Shown: positions 46,749-56,794, numbered from the stretch's first letter. The stretch is DNA of 64,000 bases from Actinomycetes bacterium (GCA_021796535.1 JAKABW010000002.1:134577-198576), one strand, 5' to 3'. The notes: generated from the sequence alone by a model not told the origin. A program made the numbers and translations.

Positions 46749-47117
46749 ATGCCTATTAAAACAGTAACACAAAATTTTTGTGACGTATGTTACAAAGAGC
46801 ATCCGAACAAACTTGTGGATGCAACGAACGAGCTTCATTTTACATGGCAAAAAAAGCCCTATATCATATTAACATGTGACAGACACACCATAGAAATGGT
46901 AGAGCAATTCAACAAGCTTCTGGCTTTTGCCTCAGCTGAAGGAAAAGCGCGTCCGGCGCCCAAAGGGCAGCCGCAAAGCGTTATTAAGAATAAATCGGCC
47001 TTCTCTTCGCTTTCCGGTTCGGAAAAAGATAGATTTCGGAACTGGGTGCACATGCCGAATGCCAGACATATATCAGATACCCGCGTTTACGAATGGATAG
47101 CACTGGGAAAGCCATAG
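46749..47117 (+). CDS. Small protein with a possible Lsr2-like C-terminus
   Basis: 122 residues. The N-terminal half has cysteines in FCDVCYKEH and LTCDRH, which may bind a metal. The last 35 residues (GSEKDRFRNWVHMPNARHISDTRVYEWIA) resemble the DNA-binding end of actinobacterial Lsr2. The similarity is modest and judged by eye. It stands alone in AT-rich DNA. If right, it would be a nucleoid-associated or phage-type DNA-binding protein. Confidence 0.55.
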   Translation: MPIKTVTQNFCDVCYKEHPNKLVDATNELHFTWQKKPYIILTCDRHTIEMVEQFNKLLAFASAEGKARPAPKGQPQSVIKNKSAFSSLSGSEKDRFRNWVHMPNARHISDTRVYEWIALGKP

Positions 47118-47257
47118 TTTTGGGTTAATCGACACTAAATTCACTTAACTGGTATTTGTGCGCCAGTTTTTATTGCAAGTCGTTTTTAATATGTGACTCA
47201 GAAGAAATTATTTATAAAATTAATTTTGTTATTTGATGAAATATCCGCTAAGCATTT

Positions 47258-48628
47258 TTATTTTTCTGCCGGAAAATACTTACTGACAAACTGCACAAGA
47301 ACTCCAGGCAGTGAAAAAGACGGATAGACAACGGCGGCCACTCCTTCGCACATAACTATTGTTTTCACCAAGAGAAATAATTCGGAGGGGAAACACAACT
47401 TATATTTGTGCCCCACTTTGAAAACATCCAAAAAAAGCGGACCGAGTTTTATATTGCGCAATTCTGTCATCATATAGCTTTTTGTCAGGCGTTCCAATTC
47501 GTCTATGAAGCTTTCGGGGAGGTCCTCGGATGATACGCCCAGGGCAGCCAGTGCCGAAGCGCTTGCTTTCATGTCAAATCTCGCTATGGCAATTGCTATT
47601 TGAATCAAGTTTTGCAGCATATTTTCGCTCACCATGCCGACCATGCCGAAATCGACAAAAGCCAATTCCTTGTTTTCCAATACCAAAACATTTCCGGGAT
47701 GGGGGTCGGCGTGGTAGAAGCCGTGGAGAAATACCATATGGAGATAGCTTTCTGTAAAGGTTGCGGCAATTCTATAGCTTTGATCCAAAGAGAGGTTTAA
47801 TGTTTTTAGTTTATCCAGAGGAGTGCCGTTGAATCTTTCCAGAATGATCAACTGCGAAGTAAGATACCCGTCATATACTTTTGGAACCATGATTCCCATC
47901 TCTCCCAGTATCGGCAGAAATTTTTTACAGTTGTCTGCCTCATTCAGGTAATTGATTTCGTTAAGTAAAGTGGCGCTGAATTCATTTACAAACCCCTTTA
48001 TTTCAAGCCGTTTCAGAATGCCTATGTGCAAAATACGGAATTTGGATGCATATTTCAGAATCGCCAAATCTATATTTACCTGTTTTTTTACGTTAGGCTT
48101 GATAACCTTGACAATAATCGCTTCCCCACTTTTCAAGCGTGCGGAATGTACCTGTCCGATTGACGCGCTTGCCAGAGGATCATCGTCAAAAGATAAAAAT
48201 ACCTTTTCAATGTCTGTCCCCAGTTCTTGCTCAACGATCTTTTTGATAGTATCGGCGTTTTCAGGCAAGGCATGATCCTGGAGGAGCGCCAGGGCCGATA
48301 TGACGGCCTCCGGCAATATGTCCGCTCTTGTGGAAAGCACTTGAGCCAATTTGATAAAAGTAGGTCCCAGCAAAGAAAACGCGGTTATCAGTCTTGTATT
48401 CAATATTTCGTATTTTTTATTTTTGTACTGCAATGACGGATCCGCCGCGTTTTTTGCGATTTCGGCCGATGCCGACTTGATGGAGAGAAAAGTTTTTTTA
48501 AATAAGGCATTTCTTTGTTTGAATGTCTTTGCCAAATAGCAAAAACCGATTTCTGCGGTAAAGACGACGGTTTGCGTCAGAAGAATCCAGGCAATTTGCA
48601 GGCTGCGTCTTGTAAGGAGACGGAGCAT
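47258..48628 (-). CDS. AarF/ABC1/UbiB family protein kinase-like enzyme
   Basis: 456 residues. The kinase-like motifs are clear: GPTFIKLAQVLSTRADILPE, the A-rich loop ASIGQVHSARL, GEAIIVKVIKP, FYHADPHPGNVLV and FVDFGMVGMV. Members act in quinone synthesis or lipid handling at the membrane. The C-terminus is hydrophobic (LVKTIVMCEGVAAVVYPSFSLPGVL). Substrate unknown. menC about 1 kb away is a possible functional link to quinone metabolism, though not in the same operon. Confidence 0.9.
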   Translation of the reverse strand: MLRLLTRRSLQIAWILLTQTVVFTAEIGFCYLAKTFKQRNALFKKTFLSIKSASAEIAKNAADPSLQYKNKKYEILNTRLITAFSLLGPTFIKLAQVLSTRADILPEAVISALALLQDHALPENADTIKKIVEQELGTDIEKVFLSFDDDPLASASIGQVHSARLKSGEAIIVKVIKPNVKKQVNIDLAILKYASKFRILHIGILKRLEIKGFVNEFSATLLNEINYLNEADNCKKFLPILGEMGIMVPKVYDGYLTSQLIILERFNGTPLDKLKTLNLSLDQSYRIAATFTESYLHMVFLHGFYHADPHPGNVLVLENKELAFVDFGMVGMVSENMLQNLIQIAIAIARFDMKASASALAALGVSSEDLPESFIDELERLTKSYMMTELRNIKLGPLFLDVFKVGHKYKLCFPSELFLLVKTIVMCEGVAAVVYPSFSLPGVLVQFVSKYFPAEK

Positions 48629-48963
48629 GTGCTGACCGTTTTGTGCCTGAGCGGAAATAGTGTCCCCTTTGTATAAAGCTTTTCAAATCATTTTACGTTG
48701 TCAAGGGTAGCAAATGTGGGATTTTGTTTTACTCTGACTGAGCAATATTATAAGGTTTTGCGGCACGGAAGTCGGCGGCTTACAACTATCGTAACGCACG
48801 CCAAAAAGACTGGATCCGTCAATAAAGGGTATTATTGCGTTGCCGTGATCGGCAAAGCCGCTATATTTAGTGGCTCAGATTACTGACGCGCTCTCGGTCA
48901 GAGGGTAAAATGTATAGCAATTATAAAACTTTTATCAGTTGATTTTGGAAGGAGTCCAACCCT
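48629..48963 (+). other. 335-base gap upstream of fabD
   Basis: A short hairpin (CTGAC/GTCAG, 48883-48901) is followed by an AT-rich stretch and a very good ribosome site (GGAAGGAG) before the fabD TTG. A 62-codon frame at 48698-48886 has no support and was not called. Confidence 0.4.
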
Positions 48964-50190
48964 TTGCTAGCTTTTACCTTTCCAGGACAGGGTTCGCAAA
49001 AACCGTCAATGGGGTCCGCATGGGTTGACCATCCTTCTTTTGAATTGGCTCATTTGGCCGGAGATATATTATCCAGGGACATACCCGGCCTTCTTTTGAG
49101 TGCCGACGAAACGGAACTGAAGCAGACGGAAAACTCGCAAATAGCAACTTTTGTGCTTTCTCTGATTACCCTGGATGCCATAGAGCGTTTGGGACTGGAA
49201 CCGACGATGGTGGCCGGCCACAGTCTCGGGGAATATACCGCATTGACGGCAACCGGAGCTCTTTCTTTTGAAGACGGAGTGAGACTCGTCGGAGAACGCG
49301 GCGCTGCCATGGGGGATGCCGCTTACAACCAACCCGGCACGATGACAGCCCTTTTGGGGATAAGCGATGAAGACGCCCAGATAGCATGCAACCTGGCAGA
49401 GGGAAATGCCTGGTTGGCCAATATGAATTCACCGGGACAGGTAGTGGTGTCCGGTGACACCCAGGCACTGGAAAAAGTGGCGGAAACCGCCAAAGCCATG
49501 GGGGCAAAAAAGGTTGTCCCCCTCCCTGTGAGCGGAGCTTTTCACTCCCCTTTCATGGAGCCAGCCAGAGAGAGGCTCCGCAAAGCGCTTTCCGCTGTAT
49601 CTTTTCGTGACTCATCTCCGGAAGTGGTTGCCAATGTGGACGCAAAGCCCCATCACAAAGCGAACGAATGGCCACTTTTGCTTTCTGCTCAGCTTTGCTC
49701 TCCCGTAAGATGGCATCAGAGCCTGACCGAGCTTTATCATCACGGCATGAGAACTTTTATTGAAATAGGTCCGGGTAACGTGCTGACCGGACTTACAAAA
49801 AAAACTCTGCAAAACGCCGATGCGCCGGTACTGGCCCTCAGTGTATCAACGCCGTCTGATCTTGAAAACCTGCTGGAACGGCTTTCCGGACAGAACATTA
49901 CCGAAAAAAATACGGAGTCATCATCTCTTTATACCATGACCGAGAGATTGGTGGTGTCGCCGGGAGTGGGGCGCTTCAAAGCCGCCGAACATCTGTTGGA
50001 AGCTTTGCCGAAACTCACCCAAACTACGAATCAGCTCATTGAAATACGCGCCGGCGATCTGATAGGTTGGAGCGGCGGACAGGAAATCAGAACGCCGTTC
50101 TCCGGAATTTTACACGGCATTTTGGTTTTGGAAGGTGAGCGGCTGGTGGCAGGCCAACCGGTCGCATGGTTACGCTCAACCGACGTTTGA
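48964..50190 (+). CDS. fabD: Malonyl-CoA:ACP transacylase with a lipoyl-like C-terminal tail
   Basis: 408 residues, TTG start with GGAAGGAG upstream. Residues 1-300 form FabD: LAFTFPGQGSQ, the active-site GHSLGEYTAL serine, and PVSGAFHSPFM with the catalytic histidine. FabD moves malonate from CoA to ACP for fatty-acid synthesis. Residues about 315-408 are extra: GDLIGWSGGQEIRTPFSGILHGILVLEGERLVAGQPVAWL resembles the second half of a biotinyl/lipoyl domain. The target lysine of that fold is not recognised. About 95 residues longer than usual FabD. Confidence 0.9.
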   Translation: MLAFTFPGQGSQKPSMGSAWVDHPSFELAHLAGDILSRDIPGLLLSADETELKQTENSQIATFVLSLITLDAIERLGLEPTMVAGHSLGEYTALTATGALSFEDGVRLVGERGAAMGDAAYNQPGTMTALLGISDEDAQIACNLAEGNAWLANMNSPGQVVVSGDTQALEKVAETAKAMGAKKVVPLPVSGAFHSPFMEPARERLRKALSAVSFRDSSPEVVANVDAKPHHKANEWPLLLSAQLCSPVRWHQSLTELYHHGMRTFIEIGPGNVLTGLTKKTLQNADAPVLALSVSTPSDLENLLERLSGQNITEKNTESSSLYTMTERLVVSPGVGRFKAAEHLLEALPKLTQTTNQLIEIRAGDLIGWSGGQEIRTPFSGILHGILVLEGERLVAGQPVAWLRSTDV

Positions 50191-50424
50191 CGCGTCAGTC
50201 TCAGGTATTGGTTCGCCTTTCGTCTCATGTTGCCAAAAACCCGTTTGACAGGAATTTCGACGGGCCGCCGTGGGTGACATGGGATTGCGCCTATCGTCGC
50301 AGACATCCGGATCGTCTTCAAATATTGACTGTGTCCTCTCACAGGCTCTTTCCGTAAATAAGCGCTTGGGCGAACCTGTGGGTGCGAATGGACTGAATGC
50401 ATTAACACCGTATTATCATAGTAG

Positions 50425-50498
50425 TGGGCCGTACAGGATTTGAACCTGTGACCACTTGCGTGTCATGCAAGTGCGCTACCAGACTGCGCCAACGGCCC
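50425..50498 (-). tRNA. tRNA-Val (anticodon GAC)
   Basis: 74 bases fold as a class I tRNA: acceptor GGGCCGT/ACGGCCC, anticodon loop ATGACAC giving GAC, and T-arm ACAGGTTCAAATCCTGT. CCA is not encoded. The 234 bases between fabD and this tRNA hold no gene that I can support. Confidence 0.96.
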
Positions 50499-50915
50499 TT
50501 GTGTGTATCAACTACAATAGCATTCGGATCGCTCGAAAGAGAAAATATCGCGTATTTGTCGGTTGGCAAAATTGTCATTTGATTTTGCGGAATACGGCCG
50601 ATGTTTTGGCGGCCGATTTCTTACGGAGGACAATATTACTTTTAAATACTAAATTACAGCGTATGAGTGAAACTAATAATTTCATGGCTGTCTATCGTGC
50701 ATAAAATAAAAGTACTTTTTACGCTGTTTTCCCGTGTTGGCACTGCAGTATTTTGTCAATCTGGATTAAATATTATGAGAAAGTTAAAGACAACGTTTTT
50801 GGATAAAATTGCTGCCTGATTTTATCTTTAAATCAAAATAAATAATACTTTTGCGGTCATCTTTATTTATGTTCAAACTAAACTTGTAGAAAACATCGGG
50901 GGATTAAGATAACAC
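50499..50915 (+). other. 417-base gap before the large membrane protein
   Basis: AT-rich, more so toward the right. No RNA gene or hairpin with a T-run was seen. An 82-codon frame inside (50456-50704) overlaps the tRNA and is rejected. It probably contains the promoter of the next operon. Confidence 0.4.
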
Positions 50916-53549
50916 ATGACAGACACAGGTACCAATAAAACCGGGCAGCACGGTGCTCGATTGTCAGGCTTGCGAACTCTCATTAAGAGAGACCGGGTTG
51001 AGCCGCGTCAAAAGGTATCGCGCTATAAAAATTTCCAGAATTCTACACTAAGCGAAAAGTTATCCGCCCTCAGCACCTTCCTTATAGTGGCCGGAGTCTT
51101 GGCATTCGTAACTGCGCAAATGTATCCAGGGCTGATTTTCGAGCCCACCATGGATGTCGGCGGTGACACGGCCGGACATGTGGTTGTCGTGTATTACTTT
51201 ATACACCATATTTTGCCTTCTTTTCGTCTTACCGGATGGGATCCGCAATGGTTTGACGGTTTCCCTCTTTATACTTTTTATTTCCCCTTTCCCCCGCTTG
51301 TAATAGCATTTTTCTCTTGGTTTGCCCCTTACGCGGTGGCATTCAAGATGGGAACCGCCGTAGGTATCATCGCAATGCCTTTGGCTGCTTATGCCTTGGG
51401 GAGGATGGTAAAAGCACCAAGGCCCATTCCGGCGCTCATGAGCGTGGGAACCGTTTTGTTTGTATTCAATAACTGGTTCACCATCGACGGCGGAAATATC
51501 ATGTCTACCATGGCCGGCGAATACTCATTCACTTTGGGTATGACGCTCATGCTGCTGTTTGTGGGAGCCTATGTCAGATCCATCACTACCGGACGCGGCC
51601 GCTACCTGGCCGTGATACTTTTTTTACTGACGGCTTTATGTCATATAGTGCCGGCCATGTTTGCGGGAGGCGCGGCCGTTATCATAACACTCCTCCACCC
51701 CGACAAACTCAAAGCAGGTTCCGCCGAAAAATACGCAGCAAATAAATTCAAGTTTCTGAGGTCAAAATTTACTTCGTGGGTCTTTGTTGCCTACCGAAGG
51801 CCTTTCAGAATATTAATTACGGTCGGCGTGGCCAGCCTGCTGGTCTGCCTTTTTTGGCTTTTGCCGTTCGGTGTTTACGGAATTAAAGACGGACTGACCT
51901 CTTCGTTGAATAACGGTCGCGTACTGAACAGTTTTTGGTACAACATGTTCCCACCCAATGTGGAATCGGCAGTCTTGGGGCTCGCCCTTCTTGGAGGAGT
52001 GGCTGCCGTAATCAGAAAAGACCGTTTCCCGACTGCACTGCTGATACTTGTGTTGATTGCGGCGGCGCTGTTCCAATGGGCGCCCTCCGCATTGATCTAC
52101 AACGGACGCTGGATTCCATTTTGGTTCCTTCTCTCGTCGCTCTTGGCTGCTTACGGCGTAAAAGAAGCAGGCCTCTTTTTAAAAAGCAGCTTTTTGCTAA
52201 AAAGATACTTTGTGGCAACGCGTCTTCTTGCCGTCGGCAATACCAAAGAAGCGCAGAAAATTTTGGGGAAAAAGACCTCGGCGCAAGACACATCTCAGGA
52301 GAAGAACTCGTGGTTTATGGGTACGGCGTACCCCTTGCTGGTGGCTTTGACAACCATCCTCCTTATGGCGTCTTGGCTCGGGGTGTCCCCGTTGGGCAAT
52401 TTCGGCACACTCAATGCTTCCGACGGATGGACCACTTTCAATTATAAAGGGTTCCAAGGAGAGCCCGGCTGGCCGGAATTGCAGAGACTGACACAGATGT
52501 TGGATTCCGCCGGAAAGAAATTTGGGTGTGGCCGTCTTGATTATGAATACGGCAAAAATACTTCCGGATGGTTTGGTTCGACAGATTACACAATGTCCTT
52601 GCCTTACTGGACAAACGGTTGCATGGATATCCAAGGGGGGCTGTATTATCAGTCTTCGACGACAACCGATTTTCACTTTTTGGATCAAGCTGAGTTGGCC
52701 ATGGACGCGTCAAAACCCGTTCAGGGCCTGGCATATGAAAATTTCAACATTGCCGACGGTGTACGGCACCTACAGCTGAACGGTGTCAAGTATTTCTTGG
52801 CCAATTCCCCTCAGGCGGAAGCTCAGGCGGCAAAAGACCCCAGTTTGGTGGAAGTGGGAACCACACCCGCATCTGCCTATTCGGTGGATTCTTCCGGTAC
52901 CGGAACACCGACTGCACCGGCCGGCGGGTTTCATTGGGATCTGTATCTGATCAAAAATACCAAACTTGTGGTGCCTCTGTCCTATAAACCGGTGGTGGAA
53001 GCAAATATATCCAAAACACAATTTTTGAATACATCCATTGTCTGGTACCAGCAGGAGCAGTACTGGAAAGTTCCCATTGCCAGAACGGGACCGGCAGATT
53101 GGGAAAGGGTTGCGATCGGTTCGCTGGTGGCACCCAACCGCTCGGATCAAATTGTCCCCACATCCGTGAGCGATATCGCCACAACAGCCAGCACAATAAC
53201 GTTCCATGTCACCAAGCTGGGTTCTCCCGTACTTGTAAAAGAGCCCTATTTCCCCAACTGGCAAGTGACGGGCGCCGGCGGGCCATACGAAGTAACCCCG
53301 AATCTTATGGTTGTGATACCGACTTCGCACACGGTACGAATGGCTTACGGCACAACCGGTTTGGATTGGATCGGCCGTATCGCCACACTGGCCGGGATCA
53401 TAATGGTGGTAGTATTTAGCATAAGGGGTCCTGCCGCCCCTCTTCCCGCCGATTCGGTCGTCGTAAAAGGCGAAAATTTGACTGACGGGTCAGATAACGA
53501 AAACAATAGTGGAAATAAAAACAAGCACTTCAGACGAAAAACAAAATAA
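50916..53549 (+). CDS. Large polytopic membrane protein, GT-C-like
   Basis: 877 residues. After a basic N-terminus of about 55 residues there are ten or more hydrophobic segments up to residue 480, then a 320-residue outside domain and a final helix near 835. The first loop has FEPTMDVGGDTAGHVV, an acidic motif after the first helix as in GT-C glycosyltransferases, and WDPQWFDGFPLYTFYFP. It resembles actinobacterial YfhO-like or 6-pyruvoyl-tetrahydropterin-synthase-related membrane proteins. The GT2 gene 20 bases downstream could supply the lipid-linked sugar donor. Exact reaction unknown. Confidence 0.75.
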   Translation: MTDTGTNKTGQHGARLSGLRTLIKRDRVEPRQKVSRYKNFQNSTLSEKLSALSTFLIVAGVLAFVTAQMYPGLIFEPTMDVGGDTAGHVVVVYYFIHHILPSFRLTGWDPQWFDGFPLYTFYFPFPPLVIAFFSWFAPYAVAFKMGTAVGIIAMPLAAYALGRMVKAPRPIPALMSVGTVLFVFNNWFTIDGGNIMSTMAGEYSFTLGMTLMLLFVGAYVRSITTGRGRYLAVILFLLTALCHIVPAMFAGGAAVIITLLHPDKLKAGSAEKYAANKFKFLRSKFTSWVFVAYRRPFRILITVGVASLLVCLFWLLPFGVYGIKDGLTSSLNNGRVLNSFWYNMFPPNVESAVLGLALLGGVAAVIRKDRFPTALLILVLIAAALFQWAPSALIYNGRWIPFWFLLSSLLAAYGVKEAGLFLKSSFLLKRYFVATRLLAVGNTKEAQKILGKKTSAQDTSQEKNSWFMGTAYPLLVALTTILLMASWLGVSPLGNFGTLNASDGWTTFNYKGFQGEPGWPELQRLTQMLDSAGKKFGCGRLDYEYGKNTSGWFGSTDYTMSLPYWTNGCMDIQGGLYYQSSTTTDFHFLDQAELAMDASKPVQGLAYENFNIADGVRHLQLNGVKYFLANSPQAEAQAAKDPSLVEVGTTPASAYSVDSSGTGTPTAPAGGFHWDLYLIKNTKLVVPLSYKPVVEANISKTQFLNTSIVWYQQEQYWKVPIARTGPADWERVAIGSLVAPNRSDQIVPTSVSDIATTASTITFHVTKLGSPVLVKEPYFPNWQVTGAGGPYEVTPNLMVVIPTSHTVRMAYGTTGLDWIGRIATLAGIIMVVVFSIRGPAAPLPADSVVVKGENLTDGSDNENNSGNKNKHFRRKTK

Positions 53550-53569
53550 GTGACTAAAGTAGGTTATAT

Positions 53570-54370
53570 ATGTCAGATGCTGAAAACGATAGTCAAAAAA
53601 CGGATCAAGATATAGATTTGACGGTTGTCCTGCCGGCATACAACGAAGAGGAAATATTAGGCTCGACTATTACAAATCTTATAACGGGGCTTGACGAAAA
53701 AAAATATCAATATGAAATTATTATTGTAGAAAACGGGTCCCGTGACGCCACATTACGTTTGGCGCGAATGCTGGGTGCCCAGTTGTCGCAGTTACGCGTT
53801 TTCACCTTGCCTGTTGGAAATTACGGAGCCGCCTTAAAAACAGGGTTTTTGGCAGCACGCGGTAAGGTCGTCGTAAGTTTTGACGTAGATTACTACGATC
53901 TGTCATTTTTGGAAGATGCTTTTACGGCAATCGGCGACGGCGAAGCAGACGTAGTGGTTGCCAGTAAAAGAGCCCCCGGAGCCGATGATCAAAGAGAGGC
54001 TCTCAGAAAGCTTGTAACCGCCGTATTCACCACAATTCTGCGCTCACTGTTTGACATGAAGGTTACGGACGCCCACGGCATGAAGGCTTTTCGCAGAGAG
54101 ACGGTCCAACCCATATGCGAACAATGCGTAACCACGGAAAGTCTCTTTGATGTGGAATTGGTAATCCGGGCAGGCAATGCCGGCTTGCTGCTTACAGAAA
54201 TACCGGCTACGGTGATCGAGCAGAGACCGGCCAGATCTCATATCCTAAAAAGGGCCATCACGGCCATATTGGGTCTTTTTACTCTTCAGCGGGCACTCGG
54301 TTTCCCGGCAGTCAAAAAAGTATTGGGGATAGGTCAAAAGAAAACACAAATCCCGTCAAAAACCGTATAA
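53570..54370 (+). CDS. GT2 glycosyltransferase, dolichol-phosphate-sugar synthase type
   Basis: 266 residues. The GT-A start is DLTVVLPAYNEEEILGSTITNLI, followed by IIIVENGSRDATLRLARML and the metal-binding region VVSFDVDYYDLSFLE. The sequence lacks obvious membrane helices at the C-terminus. Enzymes of this type charge polyprenyl phosphate with a sugar. Paired with the GT-C-like protein upstream, it probably serves cell-envelope glycan synthesis. Confidence 0.88.
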   Translation: MSDAENDSQKTDQDIDLTVVLPAYNEEEILGSTITNLITGLDEKKYQYEIIIVENGSRDATLRLARMLGAQLSQLRVFTLPVGNYGAALKTGFLAARGKVVVSFDVDYYDLSFLEDAFTAIGDGEADVVVASKRAPGADDQREALRKLVTAVFTTILRSLFDMKVTDAHGMKAFRRETVQPICEQCVTTESLFDVELVIRAGNAGLLLTEIPATVIEQRPARSHILKRAITAILGLFTLQRALGFPAVKKVLGIGQKKTQIPSKTV

Positions 54371-54378
54371 CAGACAGT

Positions 54379-54392
54379 TTGGCAATTGCCAA
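54379..54392. repeat. 14-base perfect palindrome after the GT2 gene
   Basis: The sequence TTGGCAATTGCCAA reads the same on both strands and lies nine bases past the GT2 stop, between convergent genes. It could be part of a weak terminator or a protein-binding site. Confidence 0.5.
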
Positions 54393-54518
54393 TATTTGAC
54401 GCAAGCAGAGTTTTTGGGAAAGCAGTTTTTGCCAAAAGCAGATTAGTTCAACAAAGCTAGGAATTGACCCTCTGTCTGCATTGTATTTTATTCTGCATGC
54501 CGCCTGTTTTAGGGGAAT

Positions 54519-55349
54519 TTACTGCTTGGCGTGAATGTCGGCAACATGGGTATTTAAATTGATGCTTTCCGTTGAAATGGCCGACAGGATGCTGTGAATT
54601 TCCTTTTTGGCAATCGTCAGATGAGTACTTGCGCTACCGATAAGCTGATTTGAAAGCGATATTTGGCTTACGGTGACAGTGAGAAGGGTCGTATTGATAC
54701 CGGCTACGGTATTGAGCATGCCGTTTATATCTTGCTCCGTGATTGTGAGGTTGTTGCTGAAATTTAAATATGTGGATTGGATCGAAGCAAGATCAGGTTT
54801 GCTGACGACCAAAGCAGCTATTGCCGCTTCCACCGTGCTTTCCAAATTAATGAGTCGAGACAGATTTTTGTGGATACTCACTGCGGAATCATACAGTCGT
54901 ACTTGCTTTTTGATGCTGACGTAAACGCCGTATTCATGGATTTGAACGGGAACATCCAAAATATCGTCGACCGTCTTTGCCGAGTTGACATCGATTTCCA
55001 AAGCCGCCAGACCTTGGCGGGCATTTATGATTTCACGCATGAGATTTGCATATGCGGGACGACTCAATATTTCGGTACTCCTCAGGGAATTGCTGTATCG
55101 CTCTAAAGACAACTCCCGGATGGCGATGGCTTTTTCCAAAAGACTCTTTGTCATATCCAGAGGTTTTCCGGGAGATACAGAGAGAGGAGCATTCGTGGTC
55201 TTGATTATGCCTTTTTTATGTGTTTTCAGCGGAATTGTGGCATAAGAATAGCCTGTCGGTAGGACAAAAAGAGATCCGGCCGTACCGCCGACCAAGAGAA
55301 ATGCATATAAAAAAATACTCAAAAATATTCTTTTCTTTGACTTTTCCAT
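54519..55349 (-). CDS. Exported helical protein of unknown function
   Basis: 276 residues. An N-terminal signal sequence or anchor is clear (KKRIFLSIFLYAFLLVGGTAGSLFVL). The mature part is mostly helical, with many Ser, Thr, Ile and Leu (ISLSNQLIGSASTHLTIAKKEIHSILSAI), as in extracellular coiled proteins. It has no recognised family and no cysteine pair. Isolated between the GT2 gene and trpD. Confidence 0.65.
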   Translation of the reverse strand: MEKSKKRIFLSIFLYAFLLVGGTAGSLFVLPTGYSYATIPLKTHKKGIIKTTNAPLSVSPGKPLDMTKSLLEKAIAIRELSLERYSNSLRSTEILSRPAYANLMREIINARQGLAALEIDVNSAKTVDDILDVPVQIHEYGVYVSIKKQVRLYDSAVSIHKNLSRLINLESTVEAAIAALVVSKPDLASIQSTYLNFSNNLTITEQDINGMLNTVAGINTTLLTVTVSQISLSNQLIGSASTHLTIAKKEIHSILSAISTESINLNTHVADIHAKQ

Positions 55350-55645
55350 ATCCTACAAATCCAAACGGCTTTAGCTATTGTCTCTCGGGCTTTATTTATG
55401 TCTCTTGCAAAAGCGATTTATATACTCACTTTTGTCGCAATTATTATAAGACCAATTATGACAAGATGAGATTGCGGATTAATTATTATAATATTATGGG
55501 TTTATGAATCTTTAATAAGTACTCTGCCGTGGGGATTGTCGACCGGGCTCCCCCTCAGCTCTCGGTCCGCTGGACGCTGACAGATGCGGAATGGTTCAAA
55601 AACCGCTGAAGGCTTGATCCATAAGGTGCTGGGCTCAATGTATTC
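55350..55645 (-). other. Gap with a GC-rich block near trpD
   Basis: The part 55350-55520 is AT-rich. The part 55530-55640 is GC-rich (GTCGACCGGGCTCCCC and onward), unlike its surroundings, and might be a remnant, but no protein or RNA is recognised in it. Confidence 0.3.
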
Positions 55646-56725
55646 CTACAAATTGGAAACTTCTATCAATCTGTTGAGCGCGGTCATGGCCGCACCGGAA
55701 TCAATAATTTCCTCGGCGTAGCGGATGCCTGAAGCAAAATCGTCACTTTTACCTGCCACAATCAGTCCCGCTGCCGCATTCAGTACAACGATATCGCGTT
55801 TTGGCCCCCTTTTGCCGGAGAGAATTTCCAAAACATGCACGCTGTTTTCTTTCACGTCCCCGCCGGTCAGGTCTTCTTTGGTTGCCGGCGGAAAGCCAAA
55901 ATCGCCGGCGGCGATTTGGTAAGTATCTCTTTTGTATTTACCGTTTTCCAGCAAACGGGATTCGTGAATGGTGGAGGGTGCTACAGTGGAGATCTCATCC
56001 ATGCCGTCGTGTCCGTAAAGAACCATGGCATGAACCGTATGATGCTTTTCCAAAACACCCAGCATGGTTTCAGCCATAGTGCGGTCGCCGACGCCTATCA
56101 CTTGTCTGTTGGTGCGCGCCGGATTTGCCAGGGGTCCGAGCAAATTAAAAATTGTGGGAGCACCCAACGATTTTCTGACGGGAGCCGCATGACGCATGGC
56201 CGGGTGAAATCTGGGGGCAAAGCAAAATCCGAATCCTGCTTCAAGGATACATTGTGCTACCCGTTCCGGAGAGGCGTCAATGGCGACGCCCAACTCTTCC
56301 AGGACGTCGGCCGAACCCGCTTTTGAAGAAGCAGCCCGCCCCCCGTGCTTACAGACTTTGGCACCGGAGCCGGCCACCACACAGGCAGCCATTGTGGAGA
56401 CGTTGATTGAACCGCTGCGGTCGCCTCCCGTACCGCAGGTATCCACCATGTCGCCTGTCAAGGGAATCGTCTCTGCGTTTTCCAGCATGGCGGCAACAAA
56501 GCCCGACATCTCGTTGACCGTTTCGCCCTTGACTCTCAGTGCAGCGGCAAAAGCCGCTATCTGGGATTCCGTTGCATTCCCGAGGAGTATTTCTGACAGA
56601 GTCAATTTAGCCAGTTCTTCTGTAAGATTTTGTTTCGTGAAGAGCAAATTGAGAATGTAGGACCAGCCCCCCAACTCTTCAAAGTATGCCGAACTTATGT
56701 CTTCAAAATTCGCCGATTCATGCAT
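55646..56725 (-). CDS. trpD: Anthranilate phosphoribosyltransferase
   Basis: 359 residues. The substrate-binding motif DTCGTGGDRSGSINVST is unambiguous, followed by KHGGRAASSKAGSADVLEELG and FAPRFHPAMRHAAPVRKSLGAPTIFNLLGPLANPA. It transfers phosphoribose to anthranilate in tryptophan synthesis. No other trp gene is nearby, so it is probably separate from the main trp locus. Confidence 0.97.
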   Translation of the reverse strand: MHESANFEDISSAYFEELGGWSYILNLLFTKQNLTEELAKLTLSEILLGNATESQIAAFAAALRVKGETVNEMSGFVAAMLENAETIPLTGDMVDTCGTGGDRSGSINVSTMAACVVAGSGAKVCKHGGRAASSKAGSADVLEELGVAIDASPERVAQCILEAGFGFCFAPRFHPAMRHAAPVRKSLGAPTIFNLLGPLANPARTNRQVIGVGDRTMAETMLGVLEKHHTVHAMVLYGHDGMDEISTVAPSTIHESRLLENGKYKRDTYQIAAGDFGFPPATKEDLTGGDVKENSVHVLEILSGKRGPKRDIVVLNAAAGLIVAGKSDDFASGIRYAEEIIDSGAAMTALNRLIEVSNL

Positions 56726-56794
56726 AATTAAAGCTTACAGAAGACTGGCGTTTCATATGCAAAAAAATAAATCTTTGTTTGCGCCTGCGTAAAA

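Noticed and set aside
50166..50357. 63-codon frame after fabD
   Set aside because: It overlaps the fabD end, with basic, low-information sequence and no match to fabH or other lipid genes usually found there.
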